From Calditrichota bacterium (lineage in GTDB: Bacteria > Zhuqueibacterota > Zhuqueibacteria > Oleimicrobiales > Geothermoviventaceae), in the NCBI GenBank assembly GCA_013152765.1, contig JAADFT010000543.1, positions 1 to 12,044 of the forward strand: a DNA stretch of 12,044 nucleotides, in the 5' to 3' direction. The notes under the pieces were generated by a model. It was given only the letters and a program-made list of their open reading frames with translations. It ran no database searches and was not told the DNA's origin. Shown one piece after another: positions 1 through 6,937 of this stretch. The translations under genes and the position numbers were made by a program. Within the stretch, counting starts at the first letter, position 1; the number at the start of each line of letters is the position of its first letter.

Positions 1-149
1 GGCGAATCGCGCGCGAGGAGCTCCAGCGCCAGGTCGACGCCATCCTGGACAAGATCAACGAGGTTGGTTACGACAACCTCACCGAGGAGGAGAAGGAGAC
101 CCTGAAGCGCGCGAGCAAGATTCTGGCGCAGCATCCAGATTCGCAGTAG
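1..149 (+). CDS. C-terminal fragment of a rhomboid-family membrane protease (DUF6576-like tail)
   Basis: Only the last 48 codons are present, with the frame starting at base 3 and a TAG stop at 147-149. The peptide is hydrophilic and helical and contains the stretch AILDKINEVGYDNLTEEEKE, followed by TLKRASK. This matches my memory of the short tail (DUF6576) found after the last membrane helix of many bacterial rhomboid intramembrane serine proteases. The membrane core and the catalytic Ser/His residues lie outside the window, so protease activity cannot be checked. The tail probably faces the cytoplasm. A 279-base gap separates it from the next gene, so it is likely the last gene of its unit. 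The family call rests on the tail alone; another protein carrying the same tail is possible. Confidence 0.6.
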   Translation, partial: RIAREELQRQVDAILDKINEVGYDNLTEEEKETLKRASKILAQHPDSQ

Positions 150-428
150 AGAGAAGTAAGGCCTGGGGAGGGTTGTGTTCTCGCAGAATGCTGGACCAGC
201 GTGAGTTCACCGGGGAATTGAGCCGGATTACCCTTGTCTGAGCTCGAGTGAAGGGAAACGCTGGCCTGGTCGGCGAGAATTCAGACTGCGAACGGTAACT
301 CCCCGGCGACCTCGGAAGCGAGGCTTTGCTGGAGAAAACGCAGCAATTCTTTTTCGGTGTTTTCGTGAGCGATTGCTTTTCGCGGACCGCATTTCGTTCA
401 GGGCTGTTTTGACGCAGGAGTGGTGGCA

Positions 429-1982
429 GTGAGAGCTCGGTGGCGCAAACTACCTTTCGGCCTCGTCGCGAGCAGCGTGCAGAGAGCAAGCCTTGGTGCT
501 GCGTTGGGCTTGCTTTTTTTGTGCTGCCTTCAGCATCCAGCGGTGGCGAGCCTGCGGGTGCAATTTCTTGACGGGCAGGGTGGCACGCGCGTACTGCGAA
601 GCTGGTCCGTCGGAAAACTGACCTACATTCCCGCCTCGGACCTGGCGGACGTGCTGGGAGCGCGAACTTTTGTCTCGAGCAAAGCGCCCAAGTTCGTCCT
701 CTACTTCGGCGGGGAGAACGTTGTGGTGACGGCTCTGAATCCGTTTGTGGTTGTGGGCACCCGGACGTTCCAGATGTTCGGCGAAACACTCCTGCGCGAC
801 GGCGAATTCTGGGTGCCCGAGGAGTCCTTCTGTTCATTCCTGACCCGGATGTTTCCGGACGAACTCCGCTACCTGCCCGACACGCACGTGTTGCAGGTCA
901 GAAGCAGGGGGGTGAACATCCTTGCCGTTGAAGCCAAGGAAAAAGCCAACGGCACGCTGATTCACATCCGCACCAGTCGCCCCTTCAAAGCAGAACACGT
1001 CTCCACGCGCTACAGCCACGGCTGGCTTTACGTGGACATTTACGGCGGCAAGGTGGACAGCGCCCACCTTAGCCTGCAACTCGACTCGAAGCTGGTCAAA
1101 TCAGTAGTCCCGCTTCAACTCGGACAAACCGCGCAGTTGTCCTTTCGTTTGCGCAGGGAGGTTTCGCAGCGAAAGGTCTACTGTCGTGACAACCCGCCGG
1201 AGATCCTGGTGTCGCTGCGTACGGCCGAGGTTCTCTCCGAGAAAATCCTGGAGACGCTGCGCCGGGAGCGGCAGAAGTGGCTGATTGACGCCGTGGTAAT
1301 CGACCCAGGGCACGGTGGCCACGATCCGGGTTCCATCGGACGCCGCGGCACGTACGAAAAGGACGTGACGCTGGCAATTGCCAAACGCCTCAAGCGCATT
1401 CTCGAGCGCGAAGTAGGTGTGAAAGTCTACATGACGCGCAGCACGGACAGGTTCGTGCCGTTGAAGGATCGAACGAAGTTTGCGAACGAGAAGGGCGCGA
1501 AACTGTTCATCAGCATCCACGCCAATGCCAATCGAAACCGGCGTGTGCACGGCGTGGAGACGTACTTTCTGGGGCCCGCGAAGACGGAAGAGGCCCGCGA
1601 GGTGGCGCGGCTGGAGAACTCGGCGATTCGCTACGAAGACGACATCCACGACTACAAAGACTTGAGCGACGAAAACTTCATCCTGGCCGCGCTGGCGCAG
1701 AACTCGTTTAACCACGAGAGCCAGGATCTCGCGGCCTTGATCCAGAGGAATCTGGTTCGCTACACGGGGCTGCAAGACCGTGGCGTTCGTCAGGCTGGCT
1801 ACTACGTGCTGATCGGAGCAGCCATGCCCAACGTGCTTGTGGAAACGGCGTTCATTTCGAATCCGCGCGAAGAAAGGCTGCTGAAGAGCCCAAAATTTCA
1901 GGAAAAGGTGGCTCGTGCCATCGCCAATGCGGTGCGTGTGTTCAAACGCCGTTACGAAAAGGAACTGGCTGCTCTGCGCTGA
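429..1982 (+). CDS. Exported N-acetylmuramoyl-L-alanine amidase (Amidase_3) with stalk and AMIN-like domains
   Basis: This zinc amidase should cleave the bond between N-acetylmuramic acid and L-alanine in peptidoglycan, acting in the periplasm during cell separation or wall turnover. GTG 429 is chosen because AGGAG at 416-420 lies 8 bases upstream; the in-frame GTGs at 420 and 423 overlap or touch that site. Numbered from 429 (517 aa), residues 1-40 form a signal peptide with a basic start, a hydrophobic core and an AVA|S cleavage site. Residues of about 42-155 resemble a copper-amine-oxidase-N-type beta domain. About 160-265 resemble an AMIN domain, which targets amidases to the wall or septum. 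About 285-510 are the catalytic domain. The zinc/catalytic set is intact: DPGHGG with His295, YEKD with Glu310, SIHANAN with His364, and VLVETAF with Glu472. The family (AmiC-like) is clear, but the exact division role is inferred. Confidence 0.93.
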   Translation: MRARWRKLPFGLVASSVQRASLGAALGLLFLCCLQHPAVASLRVQFLDGQGGTRVLRSWSVGKLTYIPASDLADVLGARTFVSSKAPKFVLYFGGENVVVTALNPFVVVGTRTFQMFGETLLRDGEFWVPEESFCSFLTRMFPDELRYLPDTHVLQVRSRGVNILAVEAKEKANGTLIHIRTSRPFKAEHVSTRYSHGWLYVDIYGGKVDSAHLSLQLDSKLVKSVVPLQLGQTAQLSFRLRREVSQRKVYCRDNPPEILVSLRTAEVLSEKILETLRRERQKWLIDAVVIDPGHGGHDPGSIGRRGTYEKDVTLAIAKRLKRILEREVGVKVYMTRSTDRFVPLKDRTKFANEKGAKLFISIHANANRNRRVHGVETYFLGPAKTEEAREVARLENSAIRYEDDIHDYKDLSDENFILAALAQNSFNHESQDLAALIQRNLVRYTGLQDRGVRQAGYYVLIGAAMPNVLVETAFISNPREERLLKSPKFQEKVARAIANAVRVFKRRYEKELAALR

Positions 1983-2147
1983 AAGAGGCCGATTTGTTGG
2001 GCCCTCCAGGCTCAGAGATCGCTGAACAGCGTGCTTTTGCTCTTGTAGGAACGCGGGGGCTCGTTCAGAGACGAAAAGCTTTGTCGCTGGTGGGATGTTG
2101 AAGTTTGTCTCGGGGACAAGGGAACCTAACTCACGGAGAACGGACGA

Positions 2148-3437
2148 ATGGGCGGAAAGTACGTGTACAAGGAACCTGCACCGCTGAAGGGCTCGGAAGA
2201 CGATCCCTTCGAATCGATGATGGCCCGCTTTGAGGTGGCCTCGGAGCTGCTCGGCCTGGAGCCGGGCGTGTACGAGTTCCTGAAGGTGCCGGAGAAGCAG
2301 ATCATCGTGTCCATCCCGATCCAGATGGACGACGGCTCGGTTCAGGTTTTCGAGGGCTACCGGGTGATTCACAGCAGCGTGCGTGGCCCGTCCAAAGGCG
2401 GTGTGCGTTTTGGACCCGATGTGAACCTGAACGAGGTGAAGGCTCTGGCCGCCTGGATGACCTGGAAATGCGCGGTGGTGAACATTCCCTTTGGCGGCGC
2501 CAAAGGGGGTGTGCGCCTGGACCCCAGGAGCCTGACCACAACCCAGCTCGAGAAGGTAACGCGTCGGTACACCGCTGCTCTGCTCGACATCCTGGGTCCG
2601 GAAAGCGACGTCCCGGCTCCGGACATGAACACGAACGAGCAGATCATGGGCTGGATCATGGACACGTACAGCATGCACGCGCGCCACACGGTGACCGCAG
2701 TTGTGACGGGCAAGCCGGTGTACCTGGGTGGCTCGCTGGGCCGTCGCGAGGCCACCGGACGGGGCGTGATGGTTGTCGCCCTGCGGGCCATGGAGCGCCT
2801 GGGGCTGAAACCGCAACAGTGCCGGGTGGTCGTGCAGGGCTTCGGCAACGTGGGATCCGTGGCGGCGAAGTTACTGGAAGAGCAGGGCTGCAAGGTGGTG
2901 GCCATCAGCGACATCACGGGCGGCTACCACAACCCGAAGGGCATCGACGTGCAGGGCGCCATCGACTACGTGCGCGAGCACGGCAGCCTGGAGGGCTTCA
3001 ACGGCGGCGACAGGGTGAGCAACGAAGAGCTGCTGGAGCTTGACTGCGACATCCTGGTTCCGGCTGCCAAGGAAGACCAGATCACCAGCAAGAACGCAGA
3101 TCGCATCAAAGCGAAGATCATCGTAGAAGGCGCCAACGGCCCGACGACGGCGAAAGCCGACCCGATTCTCGAATCGCGCGGCGTGTACGTTGTGCCGGAC
3201 ATTCTGGCCAACGCCGGCGGTGTCACGGTGTCCTATTTCGAGTGGGTGCAGAACCGGATGGGCTACTCCTGGACACTGGAAGACGTGAATGCACGGCTGG
3301 CGCGGATCATGACGGAGAGCTTCGACGAGGTGGCCGCAACGGCCGAGAAGTTCGGCGTCTCGATGCGTTTGGGAGCGTACATTCTGGGCATTGATCGCGT
3401 GGCCAAGACCCTGAAGCTGCGCGGAATCTACGCCTGA
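2148..3437 (+). CDS. gdhA: Glutamate dehydrogenase (Glu/Leu/Phe/Val dehydrogenase family)
   Basis: Cytoplasmic enzyme that interconverts glutamate with 2-oxoglutarate plus ammonia using a nicotinamide cofactor. The ATG has GGAG at 2135-2138, 9 bases upstream. At 429 aa it has the usual length of the hexameric short-chain family. The N-terminal substrate domain carries GPSKGGVRF (Lys83), PFGGAKGG (Lys119, the expected catalytic lysine) and PAPDMNTNEQIMGW (Asp159, the expected catalytic aspartate). The Rossmann domain has GFGNVG at 231-236. The second Rossmann strand ends in VVAISD; an acidic residue there usually favours NAD over NADP, so a catabolic role is plausible but inferred. Leucine or another branched-chain amino acid as substrate cannot be excluded by eye, but length and motifs fit glutamate best. 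It stands alone, with 165 bases before it and a long inverted repeat right after its stop. Confidence 0.93.
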   Translation: MGGKYVYKEPAPLKGSEDDPFESMMARFEVASELLGLEPGVYEFLKVPEKQIIVSIPIQMDDGSVQVFEGYRVIHSSVRGPSKGGVRFGPDVNLNEVKALAAWMTWKCAVVNIPFGGAKGGVRLDPRSLTTTQLEKVTRRYTAALLDILGPESDVPAPDMNTNEQIMGWIMDTYSMHARHTVTAVVTGKPVYLGGSLGRREATGRGVMVVALRAMERLGLKPQQCRVVVQGFGNVGSVAAKLLEEQGCKVVAISDITGGYHNPKGIDVQGAIDYVREHGSLEGFNGGDRVSNEELLELDCDILVPAAKEDQITSKNADRIKAKIIVEGANGPTTAKADPILESRGVYVVPDILANAGGVTVSYFEWVQNRMGYSWTLEDVNARLARIMTESFDEVAATAEKFGVSMRLGAYILGIDRVAKTLKLRGIYA

Positions 3438-3445
3438 GAGCCGGT

Positions 3446-3503
3446 GAGAAGCCCGTTGCCGGAGGGAACAGCGCTGGTGTGGCCCCCAGGAAACGGGCTT
3501 CTC
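3446..3503 (+). terminator. Long inverted repeat after gdh, possible transcription end
   Basis: The arms 3446-3457 (GAGAAGCCCGTT) and 3492-3503 (AACGGGCTTCTC) are perfectly complementary over 12 bp. The loop is 34 bases and can fold further, for example GGAGGG with CCCCC. It begins 9 bases after the gdh stop, the usual place for a terminator. There is no T-run after the 3' arm, so it is not a classical intrinsic terminator. It could instead be an mRNA 3'-end stabiliser or a Rho-type end. Confidence 0.45.
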
Positions 3504-3613
3504 GCTTCGCGCAGTGGATGCTGAATTTGCTCGGAGCCAAGACAGGTCACAGGAGAAGGCTGTTCAGCAGGTCAAGCGATTTCGGCGCAAAAAGTCGATT
3601 TAACTTTCTGTGT

Positions 3614-3661
3614 GGTTTTGCCCCTGGCTCGGCCTGATGTCTTCGGCTGCTCGGCAAAACC
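3614..3661 (+). repeat. 9-bp inverted repeat in the leader of the citrate lyase operon
   Basis: GGTTTTGCC at 3614-3622 and GGCAAAACC at 3653-3661 are perfectly complementary, with a 30-base loop that contains a further GCC/GGC pairing. It sits 75 bases before the citDE start, in a 299-base spacer where I see no credible gene or clear -35/-10 pair. It may be a 5'-leader hairpin or a protein binding site. No regulator or ligand can be named from the sequence. Confidence 0.35.
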
Positions 3662-3736
3662 GATCGAGTGCAGAACCTTTTGCAAAGCGCGTCGTCTCCA
3701 CGGGGCGGCGCGGTTCAGGAGAAACGGGAGTACAGC

Positions 3737-4939
3737 ATGTCGAACGTTGCAAGAGCAGGGACTGAAATCAAGAGTGACCTGATCGTTGAAATCGAACGAA
3801 GGGACGGGGGAGGCATCGACCTCGACGTGCAGAGCAGTGTTGGTGCTCTGTTTGGCGGCCAGATTCGCCGCGTGGTGTTGGCCACACTGAACGAGCTCGG
3901 CGTCAAGAACGCCGCGGTCCGAATTCAGGACAAGGGAGCGCTGGACTGGGTCATCCAGGCGCGCGTCGAAGCGGCGGTACGACGGCTCTGGCCGGTCGAG
4001 GGGCCCGGTGTGGTGCCCGAGCGCAAGGTGCGGTGGGAACATGCCCCCAAGGATCGCCTGCGCCGGACACGGCTCTACCTGCCGGGCAACAATCCGGATT
4101 TGATGCTGAATGCCGGGCTCTTCGGACCTGATGCCATCATTCTTGACCTGGAAGATTCCGTGGCGCCTTCCGAGAAGGACGCCGCTCGGGTGCTGGTCCG
4201 GAATGCCCTGCTGCAGGTGGATTTCATGGCCTCGGAGCGCATCGTCCGGATCAACCCGATGAGCACGGAGTTTGGGCCCGCCGATTTGGAAATGATCGTG
4301 CCGGTGTCGCCCGACACGTTGCTCATTCCCAAGTGTGAGACTGTGGAGGACGTAACTTCCGTGGCCGAGAAGCTGGACGAGCTTGAGGCCGCACACAACG
4401 TGCCCTGGCGCATTCACCTGATGCCGCTCATCGAAACAGCGCGCGGCGTTTGGAACGCCTACGACATCGCGGCAGCCAGCGACCGGGTGGTGGCGCTGGC
4501 CTTTGGTGCGGAAGACTTCACGGCGGACATCGGCGCCGAGCGCACCCCGGAAGGCAAGGAGAGCTTCGTGGCGCGCAGTCTGATCGTGCTGGGAGCCAAA
4601 GCGGCCCGGGTGCAGGCCATCGACACGGTGTACTCGGACGTGCAGGACATGGAGGGTCTCATCAAGAGCACCGAGGAAAGTGTGGCGCTCGGATTCGACG
4701 GCAAAGGCGTGATTCATCCTTCGCAGATCGAGCCCATCCACAAGGTGTTTACACCGTCTCCGGAGCGCATCGAGTATGCCAAGAAGGTCGTGGCGGCGCT
4801 GAAGGAGGCGGAAGCTCGCGGCTCGGGCGTGGCCACGTTGGGTACCAAGATGATCGACGCGCCGATTGTGGCCAGGGCGCGGAAGATTCTGAGACTTGCA
4901 AAAGCGATGGGTCTGGTTTCTGAGGAAGACGACTTATGA
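3737..4939 (+). CDS. citE: Fused citrate lyase acyl carrier protein (CitD) and citryl-ACP lyase beta subunit (CitE)
   Basis: The protein should carry the acyl group and split citryl-ACP to oxaloacetate and acetyl-ACP in the cytoplasm. ATG 3737 is preferred over ATG 3668 because GGGAG at 3726-3730 is 6 bases upstream and homology begins at MSNVARAGT; it gives 400 aa. Residues 1 to about 95 match CitD: AGTEIKSD near the start, DLDVQSSVGALFGGQIR, then VRIQDKGALDWVIQARVEAA. Residues of about 108-400 match CitE of the HpcH/HpaI aldolase family: RTRLYLPG at 110-117, LDLEDSV with Glu139/Asp140, AFGAEDF with Glu259/Asp260, AERTPEG, DTVYSD and LGFDGKGVIHPSQI. Classical systems encode CitD and CitE separately, so the fusion is notable. 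In a gapless comparison with remembered E. coli CitD, the prosthetic-group serine (Ser14) falls on Lys12, with Ser13 beside it. Citramalyl-ACP lyase is the main alternative. It overlaps citF by four bases. Confidence 0.88.
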   Translation: MSNVARAGTEIKSDLIVEIERRDGGGIDLDVQSSVGALFGGQIRRVVLATLNELGVKNAAVRIQDKGALDWVIQARVEAAVRRLWPVEGPGVVPERKVRWEHAPKDRLRRTRLYLPGNNPDLMLNAGLFGPDAIILDLEDSVAPSEKDAARVLVRNALLQVDFMASERIVRINPMSTEFGPADLEMIVPVSPDTLLIPKCETVEDVTSVAEKLDELEAAHNVPWRIHLMPLIETARGVWNAYDIAAASDRVVALAFGAEDFTADIGAERTPEGKESFVARSLIVLGAKAARVQAIDTVYSDVQDMEGLIKSTEESVALGFDGKGVIHPSQIEPIHKVFTPSPERIEYAKKVVAALKEAEARGSGVATLGTKMIDAPIVARARKILRLAKAMGLVSEEDDL

Positions 4940-6486
4940 AGATGATCGAAAACGCCGTTGGACGGCTCATTCCTGAAGAAATCGAAGGGCGAAAGCTGCG
5001 CCCCTTTGCGGGCGTTTACGCGGACAAAGGGGGAGGGCGCAAGGCGGCGCCGCCAATTCCGGCGGCCAGCCTGTACCGCAACAAACTGCTGAAGTCGCTG
5101 GACGAGGCCATCGACGCGTGCGAAATCAAAGACGGGATGACCATTTCCTTTCATCACCATTTGCGCGACGGCGACTACGTCGTCAACATGGTGATGGAGC
5201 GTCTGGCGGCGCGAGGGCTGCGGGATCTGGTTCTGGCGCCCTCGGCGCTTTTCCCGTGCCACGAGCCTCTGGTCAACCTGATTGAGAAGGGCGTGATCGA
5301 TCACATTGAGGGATCGATGAACGGACCGGTTGGCCGCGCTTGCTCGCTCGGCAAAATGAAGCACGTGTCGATCCTGCGTTCGCATGGCGGGCGCTACCGT
5401 GCCATCCAGGACGGCGATCTGCACATCGATGTGGCGTTCATTGCCGCTCCCTGTGCGGACTCACACGGCAACGCCAACGGAGTGTACGGCAAGTCCGCTT
5501 GCGGTCCCCTCGGGTTCGCGCTGGCGGACTCCCTCTACGCCGACAAGGTCGTGGTGGTCACCGACAACCTGGTGCCTTTCCCGTGCTACCCGTGGAGCAT
5601 CGAGGGAGGCAACGTCGACTACGTGGTCCAGGTCGATTCGATCGGGGACCCGCAACGAATTGTCTCGGGGACAACTCAGATCACTCGCAGTCCCACGCGG
5701 TTGCTGATCGCCAAGTACGCTGCCCAGCTCGTGTACGAGAGCGGTCTCATGCATGAGGAGCCATTCTCTTTCCAGGCCGGGGCCGGCGGCATTTCGCTGG
5801 CCTTCATCCAGTACCTGGCCGAGTACATGGAGAAGGACGGCATCGTGGCAGCGTTTGCGCGGGGCGGTTCGACGCGTTTCCTGGTGGACATGTTGCGCCG
5901 CGGGCTGACGAAGTACATCCTGGACGGGCAGAGCTTCGACCTGGTGGGAGTGGAGTCGCTCCGCGACGACCCGCGCCACATCGAGACCAACCCGTTCGTG
6001 TCTTACAACTACCACACCAAGGGTTGCTTCGCTTCGATGGTCTCGGTGTCGGTGCTGGGTGCCACGGAGGTGGACCTGAACTTCAACGTGAACGTGAACA
6101 CCCACTCGGATGGCTGGTTGCTGCACGGGATTGGCGGGTTCACCGACGCGGCCGACGCGCAGTTCACGATCATCACGGCTCCGCTGGTGCGCAGTCGGCT
6201 GCCCATCATTGTGGACGAAGTAACCACGGTCACTGCGCCCGGGGAAATGATCGACGCCGTGGTGACCGAGCGCGGCATCGCCATCAATCCGCGGCGGCAG
6301 GACATTCTCGATCGCTTACGGCGCACCGACCTGCCGATCGTGCCGATCGAGAAACTGTACAACATCGCGCATGACCTGAGCGGTGAGCCGGAGAAACCAG
6401 AATTCACAGACCGCATCGTTGCGCTGATCGAGTTTCGGGACGGCACGGTGATCGACGTGGTGCGGCAACTGGTGCCCAAGTCCTGA
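4936..6486 (+). CDS. citF: Citrate lyase alpha subunit (citrate:acetyl-ACP transferase)
   Basis: CitF exchanges the acetyl group on the carrier domain for citrate, giving citryl-ACP, which CitE then cleaves. The ATG overlaps the citDE stop as ATGA, which implies translational coupling; a weak site GAGG at 4922-4925 lies upstream. ATG 4942 is an alternative start. At 516 aa it is close to the E. coli protein (about 510), and conserved blocks run its whole length: DGMTISFHHHLRDGD (His73-75), VNMVM, HSHGG-like RSHGGRYRAIQ, GNANGVYGKSACGPLG from 178, PCYPWSIEGGNVDYVVQVD, FNVNVN from 383, and a C-terminal EFTDRIVALIEFRDGTVIDV. No frameshift or missing block is evident. The same alpha-subunit family includes citramalate lyase, so the substrate is not fixed by sequence alone. 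No citC, citX or citG follows; the next 634 bases are non-coding. Confidence 0.93.
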   Translation: MKMIENAVGRLIPEEIEGRKLRPFAGVYADKGGGRKAAPPIPAASLYRNKLLKSLDEAIDACEIKDGMTISFHHHLRDGDYVVNMVMERLAARGLRDLVLAPSALFPCHEPLVNLIEKGVIDHIEGSMNGPVGRACSLGKMKHVSILRSHGGRYRAIQDGDLHIDVAFIAAPCADSHGNANGVYGKSACGPLGFALADSLYADKVVVVTDNLVPFPCYPWSIEGGNVDYVVQVDSIGDPQRIVSGTTQITRSPTRLLIAKYAAQLVYESGLMHEEPFSFQAGAGGISLAFIQYLAEYMEKDGIVAAFARGGSTRFLVDMLRRGLTKYILDGQSFDLVGVESLRDDPRHIETNPFVSYNYHTKGCFASMVSVSVLGATEVDLNFNVNVNTHSDGWLLHGIGGFTDAADAQFTIITAPLVRSRLPIIVDEVTTVTAPGEMIDAVVTERGIAINPRRQDILDRLRRTDLPIVPIEKLYNIAHDLSGEPEKPEFTDRIVALIEFRDGTVIDVVRQLVPKS

Positions 6487-6551
6487 AACGCAACCGGTTT
6501 TCTTCCCTCCTTCAGACTGTGGACGCGAAGGTTCCGCTCGTGTGCGATTGA

Positions 6552-6567
6552 GTAGCAGTTCTGCTAC
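6552..6567. repeat. Small perfect palindrome 1 of the citF-secD spacer
   Basis: GTAGCAG at 6552-6558 and CTGCTAC at 6561-6567 form a perfect stem, effectively 6 bp with a GTTC tetraloop. It lies 65 bases after the citF stop. No T-run follows, so it is a weak terminator candidate at best. Confidence 0.4.
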
Positions 6568-6598
6568 GTCAAAATGTGGTTGGCTTTTCGCAGTCGTG

Positions 6599-6638
6599 GT
6601 TTCTTTAAGGCGAGATGTTGCTTGGTCTCGCCTGAAAC
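6599..6638. repeat. Palindrome 2 of the citF-secD spacer
   Basis: AGGCGAGA at 6608-6615 pairs perfectly with TCTCGCCT at 6626-6633 over a 10-base loop. GTTTC at 6599-6603 can also pair with GAAAC at 6634-6638, with TTTA bulged out. The structure is strong and roughly symmetric, so it would fold on either strand. It may end citF transcription, or be part of the repeat cluster described beside it. Confidence 0.45.
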
Positions 6639-6640
6639 AA

Positions 6641-6693
6641 GCCTGCTTTAGCAGGCGGCTTTCTTCAGTAGCCCGGGGATTTGATCCCCGGGC
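6641..6693. repeat. Tandem REP-like palindromes (two related hairpins)
   Basis: Two perfect hairpins lie side by side. The first is GCCTGC-TTTA-GCAGGC at 6641-6656. The second is GCCCGGGGAT-TTG-ATCCCCGGGC at 6671-6693, with a 10-bp stem and 3-base loop. Both start with GCC, have a TTT-containing loop, and end in GGC followed by GG, so they look like diverged copies of one unit. GGCTT at 6657-6661 can pair with AAGCC at 6698-6702 to enclose the second hairpin. This layout is typical of repetitive extragenic palindromes, but repetition in the genome cannot be shown here. Confidence 0.5.
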
Positions 6694-6902
6694 GGAGAAG
6701 CCACGCCCCGCTTTGGCCTTTGTTTCGCGAATCTAACGTAGTAGACTTTTTCCTGGGGGCGTGACCGAAGGGAACAAGGGGGCGTTCAGGTCGTGTCAAA
6801 GGAGAGTGTTTGGGAAGACGTTGTACGCTCGCCTGTGGTCGTTGCCGGTTGCCACGAGGCGGGCAAGTGCCTGGATTTTGAGTGCGTAGGGGCACATTCT
6901 GT
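6694..6902. other. Spacer with no recognised gene
   Basis: I see no gene here. Possible reading frames are under 30 codons with badly placed ribosome sites. The only structure noted is a short direct repeat, GGGGGCGT at 6755-6762 and 6778-6785, two helical turns apart. Confidence 0.4.
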
Positions 6903-6931
6903 TTGACTATTAGGGGCAGAAGGGCTATATT
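6903..6931 (+). promoter_or_regulatory. Sigma70-type promoter for the secDF unit
   Basis: TTGACT at 6903-6908 and TATATT at 6926-6931 are separated by 17 bases, close to the ideal TTGACA-17-TATAAT. The surroundings (6898-6960) are more AT-rich than the neighbouring coding sequence. Transcription would begin near 6938, leaving a leader of about 180 bases before secD. Confidence 0.65.
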
Positions 6932-6937
6932 AAGCCT

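Noticed and set aside
310..323. Small hairpin CCTCG-GAAG-CGAGG followed by CTTT, before the amidase gene
   Set aside because: The stem has only 5 bp and the T-run only 3 bases, and it lies 160 bases past the preceding stop. Too weak to call a terminator.
79..837. Minus-strand open frame over the amidase 5' region
   Set aside because: Its translation is low-complexity, rich in Arg, Pro and Ser, and overlaps the amidase signal peptide and stalk on the opposite strand.
1101..2816. Very long minus-strand open frame (571 codons) across the amidase and gdh genes
   Set aside because: It runs antisense to two clearly conserved genes and their spacer. The translation is rich in His, Arg and Val without any recognisable domain, as expected for the reverse frame of GC-biased codons.
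3668..3736. N-terminal extension of citDE from ATG 3668
   Set aside because: No ribosome site precedes it and its 23 residues are not CitD-like, whereas ATG 3737 has GGGAG 6 bases upstream at the point where homology starts.
3572..4741. Minus-strand open frame of 389 codons opposite citDE
   Set aside because: It is the antisense shadow of a conserved gene, with no family motif of its own and no convincing ribosome site.
6541..6736. Plus-strand open frame of 64 codons after citF
   Set aside because: It runs straight through the four perfect palindromes, lacks a ribosome site and has no recognisable sequence.
6806..6889. Small frame after GGAG at 6801-6804 in the citF-secD spacer
   Set aside because: The GTG start is only 1 base from the ribosome site, the peptide is about 27 aa with no recognisable features, and nothing else supports translation.
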